A DNA stretch of 20,004 bases from Burkholderiaceae bacterium (lineage in GTDB: Bacteria; Pseudomonadota; Gammaproteobacteria; Burkholderiales; Burkholderiaceae_C): NCBI GenBank assembly GCA_023268425.1, contig JALRFN010000089.1:1-20004 (forward strand), in the 5' to 3' direction. The position numbers were made by a program, and so were the translations under genes. This document shows, one piece after another, positions 6,909-13,790 of this stretch (position 1 is its first letter; every line of letters begins with the position of its first letter). The notes beneath the pieces are model-generated. The model had not been told where the DNA came from, searched no databases, and worked only from the letters and a program-made list of their open reading frames with translations.

Positions 6909-7940
6909 TCAGGACGCGGCCGTTTCCGCCGCCAAATACCGATCAATCACCTTGCGCGACTGCACACCACCGCCATCGATGTTGAGCATCAACAACTTGC
7001 GCTCGGGATATCTCAACAGGTTTTGCTGTTGGCGCTCGAGCATTTCCAAGTCTTCCGAGAAAATTTTGCCTTGACCTTCGCGAATGCTGGCAGTCAGCGC
7101 GGCGTCCTCGGGTTTGAACTTGCGCGCCATGCCCCAGTGGTACCACATGGAGGTCTCGGTCTCGGGCGTGATGAAGTCCACCACCACGCTGTAGGCTTTT
7201 TTGTCGTCTGGCGCGTTGATGCCGCCGTGGCCTTCCAGCGCCACACCCACCTCGATCAAGATGTGCGAGGGCGGCGAGAACCGGCACACCTGCCAACGGT
7301 CGACGCTGGCTTGGTCATCCAAACCCGCCGCGCGCATGGCCATTTGCCAAAACGGCGGCGCCTTGATGCCGCTCATGAAACGCTCGGTGTAAACCGTGTC
7401 GCCATCGACGCGGGTTTTGCAAGGCGTTTCATCGATTTCGGGCTGGCCAATTGAGGTGCTGTGCACATAGGTTTCGTGCGTCAAATCCATCAAGTTGTCG
7501 ATCATCAGCCGATAGTCGGCAGCGATGTGATACAGCCCGCCGCCGTAGGCCCACTGGGGGTTGTCCGCCCAAGCCAACTGCGGCAGCGCCGAGCGGTCAG
7601 CGGGCGCGTCGCCCGGCCACACCCAGATGAAGCCCGCGTGCTCGACGGCTTCGTATTTGGCGATGGGCGGGAAACCGCCCACGCGCTGACCTGGCATGGC
7701 AATGGTCTTGCCCTCGCAGCCCATTTCCAAGCCGTGGTAGCCACACACCAGATTCCCGTCTTTGCAAAAGCCCAGCGACAAAGGCGCGCCACGGTGGGGG
7801 CAAAAGTCTTCCAGCGCCACGGGTTGGCCATCGGCGCCGCGATAAAACACCATGGGCAAGCCACAAATTTTGCGCCCCAGGGGTTTGCCGTCGATGTCTT
7901 CGGGCGTACACGCCACGTACCAAGTGTTTTTGATGAACAT
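6909..7940 (-). CDS. vanA: Vanillate O-demethylase oxygenase subunit VanA (Rieske non-heme iron)
   Basis: A 343-residue Rieske oxygenase that removes the methyl group of vanillate to give protocatechuate and formaldehyde. It starts MFIKNTWYVACTPEDI, a start shared with characterised VanA proteins, from ATG 7940 with SD GAAGG. The Rieske centre is CPH (47-49) and CGYH (66-69). The mononuclear iron region NLMDLTHETYVH gives D152, H155 and H160. Further family stretches are GYHGLEMGCEGKTIAMPGQR (67-86), WADNPQWAYGGGLYHIA (124-140) and IDGGGVQSRKVIDR near the end. Similarity to VanA is visible along the whole length, so vanillate or a very close methoxybenzoate (for example syringate or veratrate) is the likely substrate. 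It lies 15 bp after the regulator gene and is followed by vanB. Confidence 0.95.
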   Translation of the reverse strand: MFIKNTWYVACTPEDIDGKPLGRKICGLPMVFYRGADGQPVALEDFCPHRGAPLSLGFCKDGNLVCGYHGLEMGCEGKTIAMPGQRVGGFPPIAKYEAVEHAGFIWVWPGDAPADRSALPQLAWADNPQWAYGGGLYHIAADYRLMIDNLMDLTHETYVHSTSIGQPEIDETPCKTRVDGDTVYTERFMSGIKAPPFWQMAMRAAGLDDQASVDRWQVCRFSPPSHILIEVGVALEGHGGINAPDDKKAYSVVVDFITPETETSMWYHWGMARKFKPEDAALTASIREGQGKIFSEDLEMLERQQQNLLRYPERKLLMLNIDGGGVQSRKVIDRYLAAETAAS

Positions 7941-7955
7941 GTCAGCCTTCTTTCT

Positions 7956-8717
7956 TCAATGGGTTTGGCCGGCCAGCAAGCGCGCCACTTGCCGAGCGTC
8001 TTCGCTGCTGGCGCTGGGTTGAGCGAGAGAATCTTGCAAATTGCGCTGCGCGATTTGCGCGTGCTCGCGCATCAGGCTTTCCGCACGTGCACCCTGGCGG
8101 GCCTCAATCGCCGCCAAGACTTGCCAGTGTTGGTCTTGCGCAATGCCAAAGCGCCGCTGCACCAGCGGCGAGATGCCCTGCCCCAAAACGAAACTCGATG
8201 GCCCCGAAAACGGCAACTGGGCCAACCGGGCCAAAGCCATGCGCAAGGCTTCGCTGTCTGCCATGCCCAGCAAGGCGTCGTGGAAGCGATCGTTCAAGCG
8301 GCCATAAGCCAACAGCACCTCATCGTCCCACACGGGCGCAGCCAGCACTTGGTCCAACTCCGTCAGCGTGGCTTTGGCAGCCGCCAAGGTCGAGGCCGCT
8401 GCGCCACGCTCAGCGGCCCAACGCGCTGCGGTGCCCTCCAAAATGCCGCGCAAGGCAATGGTGTCTTCGATGTCGCGGGCCGTGAACTGCCGCACCACGT
8501 AACCGCCGTTGGGCAGGCTTTGCAACAAACCTTCTTGGGCCAAGCGCTGCAACGCGGCGCGAACGGGCGTGCGTGAGACACCCAAGCGCTCCACCAGCGG
8601 CAGTTCGGCAATGCGCTCGCCCCCCACCAACTCGCCCGAGACAATCCACTCGCGCAGCGTCACTAGGGCTCTTGCCTGAGCACTGGCGGCAACCTGGGCG
8701 TCGGGGGTGGGTGTCAT
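7956..8717 (-). CDS. vanR: GntR-family regulator with FCD domain, VanR-like
   Basis: A 253-residue transcription factor. Residues ~15-75 form the winged helix-turn-helix (LREWIVSGELVGGERIAEL, then LVERLGVSRTPVRAALQRLAQEGLL), and the rest is an all-helical FCD ligand domain (~90-235). It is encoded first in a co-directional vanR-vanA-vanB block, 15 bp before vanA, so it is the natural vanillate-responsive repressor of the operon and probably represses itself. The start ATG at 8717 (MTPTPDAQ) is chosen by family length; it has no clear SD, and upstream in-frame codons are only TTG. In the FCD metal motif the usual D-x3-H appears as N-D-R-F-H, so Asn occupies the canonical Asp place. Later His residues in DQHWQVLAAIE and REHAQIAQ are kept. 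Confidence 0.88.
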   Translation of the reverse strand: MTPTPDAQVAASAQARALVTLREWIVSGELVGGERIAELPLVERLGVSRTPVRAALQRLAQEGLLQSLPNGGYVVRQFTARDIEDTIALRGILEGTAARWAAERGAAASTLAAAKATLTELDQVLAAPVWDDEVLLAYGRLNDRFHDALLGMADSEALRMALARLAQLPFSGPSSFVLGQGISPLVQRRFGIAQDQHWQVLAAIEARQGARAESLMREHAQIAQRNLQDSLAQPSASSEDARQVARLLAGQTH

Positions 8718-8729
8718 CGACTGGGGTGA

Positions 8730-8737
8730 TGTATACA
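8730..8737. promoter_or_regulatory. Candidate VanR operator, proximal copy
   Basis: A perfect palindrome TGTATACA lying 12 bp upstream of the vanR ATG, of the TNGTNNNACNA class bound by many GntR/FCD regulators. The flanking bases (ATGTATACAG) are the same as in the distal copy. It would overlap the 5' leader or early transcribed region. Confidence 0.6.
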
Positions 8738-8792
8738 GAAGACGCCGATTTTGCCCGAAATTTATCCAAATCAAGCACCCAACACCCGTTTA

Positions 8793-8800
8793 TGTATACA
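8793..8800. promoter_or_regulatory. Candidate VanR operator, distal copy
   Basis: A second TGTATACA palindrome with the same 10-base context, exactly 63 bp from the first (six turns of B-DNA). It overlaps another small inverted repeat, CAGGG-ATAA-CCCTG (8799-8812). It sits between the dinB stop and vanR and would suit cooperative or looped repressor binding. Confidence 0.6.
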
Positions 8801-8837
8801 GGGATAACCCTGGTGACTCGGGCGGCCCGCGACAGCC

Positions 8838-10022
8838 TCAAAACAAGTCCACCTGTTCGCCGTGCGCGCCTTGCTCTTGCAACCACTGCGCTTTGGGCAG
8901 CAAGGAGCCCACCCGCACCCCCAGCAAGCGCAAAGGTCGCTCCAGCGGCGCACGTTTGAGCGCTTGGCCCGCCCAGCGCCTGATTTCCGTGGCGTCGTCG
9001 GTGTAGACCTCTTGCGTGGCGTCTCGCGTGGCGGTTTGAAATCGGTCGTCGCGCAACTTGATGCCAATCGTCTTGCCCACATAGGCTTTGCGCTGCAAAT
9101 CCGCAGCGACTTGCTCGCACAGCCGCGTGAACACTTGGCCCAAGGTGTCGCGGTCGCGCACGGGGTGCAAGTCGCGCTCGAAGGTGGTCTCTCGGCTCAT
9201 GCTCACGGGTTCACTGCTCACTTCCACGGGGCGCTCATCGACCCCGTTGCAAGCGCGGTGCAACCAGGCCCCGTAACTGCGCCCCAGCCTCGCTTGCAGG
9301 GTGAAGACGTCTGTGTTCGCCACATCGCCCAGCGTGTGCAAACCCAGGGCTTGCAAGCGCGCATCGGCCTTGGGACCAATGCCGTTGAGTTTGCGGCAGG
9401 CCAAAGGCCAAACACGCTCGGGGACATCTTGGGCGTACAACACGGTGATGCCCTTGGGCTTGTCCATCTCGCTGGCCAACTTGGCCAACAGTTTGTTGGG
9501 CGCCACGCCCACCGAACAAGTCAGGCCCGTGTACGCCAAGATCTCGCGCTGGATCAGGCGAGCCAAGGCGCGCCCGCCTTCACGCTGCCCGCCAGGCACC
9601 TCGGTGAAGTCGATGTAAACCTCGTCGATGCCCCGGTTTTCCATGACCGGCGCGATGTCGGTGATGATGGCTTTGAATCGGCGTGAAAACTCACGGTAGC
9701 GCTCGAAATCTGCCGGCAACAAGATGGCGTCTGGACACAGCTTGGCCGCTTTCATCATGCCCATGGCCGAGCCCACGCCAAACTGGCGCGCGGCATAGGT
9801 TGCGGTGGTGATGACGCCGCGTCCCTCGTAGTCACGCAAACGCGCAAACGCCGCCAAAGGCAAGTCGGCCATGTCGTCGGGCGCAACCTCAAAGCCGCGC
9901 ACCCGCCGCCCACCAATGACCACCGGCTGATCTTTCAGTTGCGGGTAACGCAGCAACTCGCAAGACGCGAAAAACGCGTCCATGTCCAAGTGCGCAATGC
10001 GCCGCAACGGGGTTTGGTTCAT
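8838..10022 (-). CDS. dinB: DNA polymerase IV (Y-family translesion polymerase)
   Basis: A 394-residue Y-family polymerase that bypasses damaged template bases with low fidelity. From ATG 10022 it reads MNQTPLRRIAHLDMDAFFAS, where D13 is the first catalytic Asp and DMDAFF holds the steric-gate region. The second acidic pair is in NRGIDEVYIDF. LTCSVGVAPNKLLAKLASEMDKPKG and the helix-hairpin-helix KLNGIGPKADARLQALG follow, then the little-finger domain. The protein ends in QVDLF, a beta-clamp binding motif. An insertion of about 25 residues after VVIGG (RVRGFEVAPDDMADLP) separates it from E. coli DinB; similar insertions occur in betaproteobacterial homologues. Its ATG overlaps the stop of the upstream pseudouridine synthase as ATGA, so translation is probably coupled. 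No LexA box was recognised. Confidence 0.96.
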   Translation of the reverse strand: MNQTPLRRIAHLDMDAFFASCELLRYPQLKDQPVVIGGRRVRGFEVAPDDMADLPLAAFARLRDYEGRGVITTATYAARQFGVGSAMGMMKAAKLCPDAILLPADFERYREFSRRFKAIITDIAPVMENRGIDEVYIDFTEVPGGQREGGRALARLIQREILAYTGLTCSVGVAPNKLLAKLASEMDKPKGITVLYAQDVPERVWPLACRKLNGIGPKADARLQALGLHTLGDVANTDVFTLQARLGRSYGAWLHRACNGVDERPVEVSSEPVSMSRETTFERDLHPVRDRDTLGQVFTRLCEQVAADLQRKAYVGKTIGIKLRDDRFQTATRDATQEVYTDDATEIRRWAGQALKRAPLERPLRLLGVRVGSLLPKAQWLQEQGAHGEQVDLF

Positions 10023-10771
10023 TTGCGCTTGCGCGTCAGCCCGCTCACCTCGTCTGGCGTCAACCAGCGCCATTCGCCCTCGGGCAAGTCACCCAAGCTC
10101 AGCTCACCCATTTGCGAGCGGTGCAAAGACGCCACGCGGTTGCCCACCGCTGCGACCATGCGCTTGACCTGGTGGTACTTGCCCTCCAACAAGGTCATGC
10201 GCAAGTGCGTGGGTGCGACCAACGCTGCGGCAGCAGCAGCCACTGGCTGGGGGTCATCGTCCAAGACCACCCCGGCCAACAAGCGCTGCACGGCGCTCGG
10301 CTCCATGGCGTGCACCAGGGCCACCTCATACACCTTGGGCACGTGGTGCTTGGGTGAACTCATGCGGTGAATGAACTGCCCATCGTCAGACAGCAGCAGC
10401 AAACCCGTGGTGTCTTCGTCCAGCCGCCCCACCGCTTGCACGCCTTGCGTGCCTTTGCTGGGGCGCTGCCGCAAGGGGTAAGGCAAGAGGCTGTAGACGC
10501 TGGCGTGGTGTTTGGGCTTTTGCGACACCTCATAGCCAGCCGGTTTGTGCATGACCGCGTAGGCCACGCGCTGGCAGACCCAGTCCAAGTCCTGCACGCG
10601 CAAGACCAAGCCGTCGAGTTCAAACATCGCCAAGGGGTCGCTGACCCGCTCACCAGCCACGCTGACGTGGCCTTGCTGCACCAGACCCGAGCAGATGCGG
10701 CGGGTGCCGAAACCTTGCTCAAACAAGATGTCTTCTAAACACAGTTGCGTTGGGGGTGATCGCTTGCTCAT
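10019..10771 (-). CDS. rsuA: RsuA-family rRNA pseudouridine synthase (probably 16S U516)
   Basis: A 250-residue pseudouridine synthase. An S4-type RNA-binding region is at ~10-60 (LEDILFEQGFGTRRICSGLVQQGHVSVAGE), then the catalytic domain with MHKPAGYEVS and the active-site motif GRLDEDTTGLLLLSDDG, whose Asp attacks the uridine. EGKYHQVKRMVAAVGNRV is the conserved C-terminal KYHQVRRM-type motif. Start ATG 10771 (MSKRSPPTQ) is chosen from family length; there is no SD, but a CACAAT box ends six bases upstream, suggesting a nearly leaderless mRNA. The family assignment is firm. The exact target (16S U516 versus 23S sites of RluB/E/F) is less certain. Confidence 0.92.
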   Translation of the reverse strand: MSKRSPPTQLCLEDILFEQGFGTRRICSGLVQQGHVSVAGERVSDPLAMFELDGLVLRVQDLDWVCQRVAYAVMHKPAGYEVSQKPKHHASVYSLLPYPLRQRPSKGTQGVQAVGRLDEDTTGLLLLSDDGQFIHRMSSPKHHVPKVYEVALVHAMEPSAVQRLLAGVVLDDDPQPVAAAAAALVAPTHLRMTLLEGKYHQVKRMVAAVGNRVASLHRSQMGELSLGDLPEGEWRWLTPDEVSGLTRKRK

Positions 10772-10777
10772 GCGTGT

Positions 10778-10814
10778 ATTGTGCGGCAGCTCGCCCAAGG
10801 AATTCGGTCACAAT
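10778..10814. promoter_or_regulatory. Compact divergent promoter region with two -10-like boxes
   Basis: The 52-bp gap between the divergent rsuA-like and DUF2062 genes holds CACAAT facing left (complement of 10778-10783, six bases from the rsuA ATG) and CACAAT facing right (10809-10814, nine bases from the DUF2062 ATG). No good -35 boxes were found at standard spacing, and neither gene has an SD. Confidence 0.4.
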
Positions 10815-10823
10815 ATCTGCCCT

Positions 10824-11375
10824 ATGCTCGATCGCCTGCGCCGCTTACTGCCCGACCGAAACAGCCTGGCCAGCAACCGCTGGCTGCGCTGGCTGGGCCC
10901 CTCGCTGCTGGCACCGGCGCTGTGGCGTTTCAGCCGCCGGGGGGTGGCCATGGGGGTGGCCTTGGGCGTGTTCTTTGGCTTTTTGGTGCCGCTGGGACAA
11001 ATCCCCTTGTCGGCCACGGCAGCGGTGATCTTGCGCGCCAACGTGCCCACTGCCGTGGCCAGCACGCTGGTGACCAACCCCGTGACCTTTGCCCCGATTT
11101 ACTACGCCGCCTACCAGTTCGGCCATTGGGTGGTGGGTGAACCTGCCCACCCTGAACCACCACCGCTGCCCAATCACCACCTGCAAGCCGATGGTGAGCC
11201 CCACCCTGGGCTGTGGGCGCGCATGTCCAACATGGGCAAGCCTCTGCTGGTGGGCTTGGTCAGTTTTGCCGTGGGTTTTGGTGGCTTGGTCTATGCCTTG
11301 ACCACTTGGGTGTGGATTTGGCGCATCCGGCGCAAACGCCGACTTCGCCTTCAGGGCCCCAAGCGCGTGATGTGA
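10824..11375 (+). CDS. DUF2062 membrane protein
   Basis: A 183-residue small membrane protein of the DUF2062 family, function unknown. It begins MLDRLRRLLPDRNSLASN. The conserved core includes RRGVAMGVALGVFFGFLVPLGQIPLSATAAVILRANVPTAV (~residues 37-77; positive-inside then hydrophobic Gly-rich helices) and VTNPVTFAPIYYAAYQFG (~82-99). A Pro/His-rich loop (~105-130) and a C-terminal helix (LLVGLVSFAVGFGGLVYALTTW) follow, with a basic tail RIRRKRRLRLQG. The ATG at 10824 gives the usual family N-terminus; upstream in-frame codons would antisense the rsuA gene. No SD; see the -10-like box upstream. Confidence 0.85.
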   Translation: MLDRLRRLLPDRNSLASNRWLRWLGPSLLAPALWRFSRRGVAMGVALGVFFGFLVPLGQIPLSATAAVILRANVPTAVASTLVTNPVTFAPIYYAAYQFGHWVVGEPAHPEPPPLPNHHLQADGEPHPGLWARMSNMGKPLLVGLVSFAVGFGGLVYALTTWVWIWRIRRKRRLRLQGPKRVM

Positions 11376-11457
11376 GGCGCGCGGGGGACAGCGCAGCGGC
11401 TGGCCACTGGCATCATCCAAAGCCCATTCAGTGCCCCATTGAGGCCAAGGAGCCAAC

Positions 11458-11739
11458 ATGCGCCAGCCAGCCATTCCCACCGTGCAAATCGACAACGAGC
11501 GCGTCATCGTGACCGAATGGCGCTTTCCACCCAACTCGGAAACCGGCTGGCACACCCACGGCCACGACTACGTGGTGGTGCCCACAACCGACGGCGTCTT
11601 GCAGCTCGAAACCACCGAAGGCGTCCATGAGGCCACCTTGGTCAAAGGCCAGTCGTATACACGGCAAATAGGCGTGCACCACAACGTCATCAACCCTGGC
11701 CCCGGCGAAGTGGTGTTCGTCGAAGTCGAGCTGCGCTGA
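11458..11739 (+). CDS. Small single-domain cupin protein
   Basis: A 93-residue cupin. Motif 1 gives WHTHGHDY with H32, H34 and H36, and motif 2 is around GVHHNVINPG with H74/H75, consistent with a metal-binding beta-barrel. ATG 11458 has a good SD (AAGGAG, 11447-11452). It is followed by a small hairpin and then the serine hydrolase. Such small cupins may be isomerases, dioxygenase-like enzymes or metabolite sensors; nothing here tells which. Confidence 0.82.
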   Translation: MRQPAIPTVQIDNERVIVTEWRFPPNSETGWHTHGHDYVVVPTTDGVLQLETTEGVHEATLVKGQSYTRQIGVHHNVINPGPGEVVFVEVELR

Positions 11740-11751
11740 CACCGCTCACGC

Positions 11752-11771
11752 CAGCCCTTGTACGAGGGCTG
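11752..11771. terminator. Weak hairpin after the cupin gene
   Basis: CAGCCCT (11752-11758) pairs with AGGGCTG (11765-11771) around TGTACG, 12 bp after the cupin stop. There is no T tract, so this is only a possible terminator or mRNA 3'-end stabiliser. Confidence 0.4.
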
Positions 11772-11790
11772 TCGCGCAGGAGCCAAACAG

Positions 11791-11796
11791 TTGACA
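11791..11796 (+). promoter_or_regulatory. Consensus -35 hexamer upstream of the serine hydrolase
   Basis: A perfect TTGACA lies 57 bp before the hydrolase ATG. The matching -10 is poor (TCCTAA at 11815-11820 with an 18-bp spacer), so this is a weak promoter suggestion only. Confidence 0.25.
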
Positions 11797-11853
11797 GCGC
11801 ATTCGCGCTCGTGCTCCTAACATCTGCGCACACGACACCCTTGGAGCCCAGCC

Positions 11854-13131
11854 ATGTCAGCCATCGCTACAACCAGCCCCGCCTCGCAAGGCATGAGCGC
11901 CGAGCGCCTGGCGCGCATTGACCGATTTTTGCGCGAACGATACGTGGGCCCAGGCAAACTGCCCAGCGCGCAAATCATCGTCGCGCGCCACGGCCAAATC
12001 GTGCACCAAAGCGTCATGGGTCACGCGGTCTTGCCCAACGAGCCTGAAGGCAACGGCTTCAGCCCGCGCGCCATGAGTGACGACACCATCGTGCGCATCT
12101 ACTCCATGACCAAACCCATCACCAGCGTCGCCTTCATGATGCTGGTCGAACAAGGCTTGGTCGCGCTCGAAGACCCGGTGCACCACCACATCCCGTCGTG
12201 GAAAGATCTCGGCGTCTACGTGGGCAGCGGCGCCTCGATACCCGGCGGCGCTGCGGGCTGGGTCACGCGCGCTCCCGACGCCCCCATGCGCATGATCGAC
12301 CTGCTGCGCCACACCTCGGGGCTGACCTACGGCTTTCAGATGCGCTCCATGGTCGACGCGGCCTATCGCAAAGACAAAATCGAACCCTTTGACCACCCGG
12401 GCGGTCTGGAAGGCTTTGTTGAACAACTGGGCACCGTCCCGCTGGAATTCTCACCAGGCACTGCCTTCAACTACTCCGTCTCCACCGACGTGTTGGGCTA
12501 CTTGGTGCAGAAAATTTCGGGCCAACCCTTGGCCGAATACCTGCAACAGCACATCTTGGGCCCGCTGGGCATGGTGGACACCAGCTTCCACGTCCCCGAA
12601 GACAAAGTCGACCGACAAGCCCAGTGCTACGCGCTGGCCAACGGCGGGAAACTGGTGCCCTTACCCGGTCGAACGTTCCGCGAACCGACCCACAGCCCCT
12701 CTGGCGGGGGTGGTTTGGTGGGCACCGCGGCGGACTATTTGCGCTTTTGCGAAATGCTGCGCCGAGGTGGCGAACTCGACGGTGTGCGCTTGCTCAGCCC
12801 CAAAACCCTGTGGCTGATGCGCCAAAACCACCTGCCCGGGGGCGCGGACTTGGCGGACGTTTCCAAAAGCCTGTTCTCGGAAGCCACCTACCACGGCATT
12901 GGCTTTGGGCTGGGCTTTGCCATGACCACCGACGTGGCCCGCACCGGCATCGCCGGCAGCATGGGCGAGTACTGGTGGGGCGGCGCCGCCAGCACGGCGT
13001 TTTGGGTCGACCCCGTGGAGCAAATCTCGGTGGTGTTCATGACCCAATTCATGCCCAGCAGCCTTTACCCCGTGCGCCGCGAACTGCGCACGCTGGTCAA
13101 CGCAGCGGTGGTCGACTCACTGGCCAACTGA
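11854..13131 (+). CDS. Serine hydrolase of the class C beta-lactamase / EstB esterase family
   Basis: A 425-residue beta-lactamase-fold enzyme. The nucleophile motif is YSMTKP with S84 and K87 (SxxK), the second motif is FNYSVSTDVLG with Y207 (YxS, as in EstB-type esterases), and the third is the WWGGAAST segment near residue 370 in place of KTG. LLRHTSGLTYGF (150-161) and EYLQQHILGPLGMVDTSFHV (~230-249) are also typical. No signal peptide is evident, so a cytoplasmic esterase or amidase is more likely than a true beta-lactamase. ATG 11854 follows TTGGAG at fitting spacing. The substrate is unknown. Confidence 0.9.
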   Translation: MSAIATTSPASQGMSAERLARIDRFLRERYVGPGKLPSAQIIVARHGQIVHQSVMGHAVLPNEPEGNGFSPRAMSDDTIVRIYSMTKPITSVAFMMLVEQGLVALEDPVHHHIPSWKDLGVYVGSGASIPGGAAGWVTRAPDAPMRMIDLLRHTSGLTYGFQMRSMVDAAYRKDKIEPFDHPGGLEGFVEQLGTVPLEFSPGTAFNYSVSTDVLGYLVQKISGQPLAEYLQQHILGPLGMVDTSFHVPEDKVDRQAQCYALANGGKLVPLPGRTFREPTHSPSGGGGLVGTAADYLRFCEMLRRGGELDGVRLLSPKTLWLMRQNHLPGGADLADVSKSLFSEATYHGIGFGLGFAMTTDVARTGIAGSMGEYWWGGAASTAFWVDPVEQISVVFMTQFMPSSLYPVRRELRTLVNAAVVDSLAN

Positions 13132-13143
13132 ATTCGGTCGCGC

Positions 13144-13176
13144 AAAAAAATACCCCTGAGCAAAGCCCAGGGGTAT
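13144..13176 (-). terminator. Intrinsic terminator after tRNA-Ser
   Basis: A 9-bp perfect stem, ATACCCCTG (13150-13158) and CAGGGGTAT (13168-13176), followed on the - strand by seven T (complement of 13150-13144). It lies eight bases past the encoded CCA of the tRNA. It also sits 12 bp after the + strand hydrolase stop, so it may serve both directions, though the + side has only a short T4. Confidence 0.93.
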
Positions 13177-13183
13177 CGAATTT

Positions 13184-13276
13184 TGGCGGAGCGAGAGGGA
13201 TTCGAACCCTCGATGCAGTTTTAAGCCACATACTCCCTTAGCAGGGGAGCACCTTCAGCCTCTCGGTCATCGCTCC
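13184..13276 (-). tRNA. tRNA-Ser (anticodon GCT)
   Basis: A 93-nt class II tRNA. The acceptor stem is GGAGCGA / TCGCTCC with discriminator G and an encoded CCA (complement of 13184-13186). The anticodon arm CTCCC-CTGCTAA-GGGAG gives anticodon GCT, which reads AGC/AGT serine codons. A long variable arm follows, and the T arm GAGGG-TTCGAAT-CCCTC is standard. It lies 25 bp after the lysC stop and is followed by a strong terminator, so it is probably co-transcribed with or processed from the lysC transcript, or has its own promoter within the lysC end. Confidence 0.97.
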
Positions 13277-13301
13277 GCGAAGACGCAGATTATGCCACGG
13301 C

Positions 13302-13790
13302 TTACGCCGCTTCTGCGTCCAAGTCAAAGGCTTTGTGCAGGGCACGCACGGCCAATTCCATGTACTTCTCGTCGATCACGACAGAAACTTTGATCTCTGA
13401 GGTCGAAATCATTTGGATGTTGATGCCTTCGGCGCTGAGGCTTTCAAACATTTTGCTGGCCACACCCGCGTGGCTGCGCATGCCAATGCCGACGATGGAG
13501 ACTTTGCAAATCTTCGGGTCGCCAATCACTTCACTCGCACCCAATGCAGGCGCCACTTGTTCTTGCAGCACATCCAGTGCGCGTGCGTAGTCGTTGCGGT
13601 GCACAGTGAAGCTGAAGTCGGTCTTGCCGTCTTTGGACAGGTTTTGGATGATCATGTCCACGTCGATGTTGGCAGCGGAGACCGACGACAAAATCTTGAA
13701 CGCAATCCCCGGCGTGTCTGGCACACCGAGCAAGGAAATCTTGGCTTCATCGCGGTTGAACGCGATCCCCGACACAACGGCTTGTTCCAT
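13302..13790 (-). other. Possible internally initiated lysC beta subunit
   Basis: Met261 of LysC (ATG at 13790) is preceded by GAGGAA (13805-13800) with a nine-base gap. Starting there gives a 162-residue protein, MEQAVVSGIAFNRDEAK and onward, that contains just the two ACT domains. Bacillus and Corynebacterium aspartokinases make a beta subunit of very similar size from an internal start. The sequence permits it; expression is not shown. Confidence 0.4.

Noticed and set aside
6890..6946. N-terminal extension of vanB to 6946
   Set aside because: It would overlap the end of vanA, begins without an SD, and adds basic residues (IWRRKRPRP) not found in VanB proteins.
11740..11853. Strong sigma-70 promoter before the serine hydrolase
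   Set aside because: A perfect TTGACA exists, but no acceptable -10 at 16-18 bases; kept only as a weak feature.
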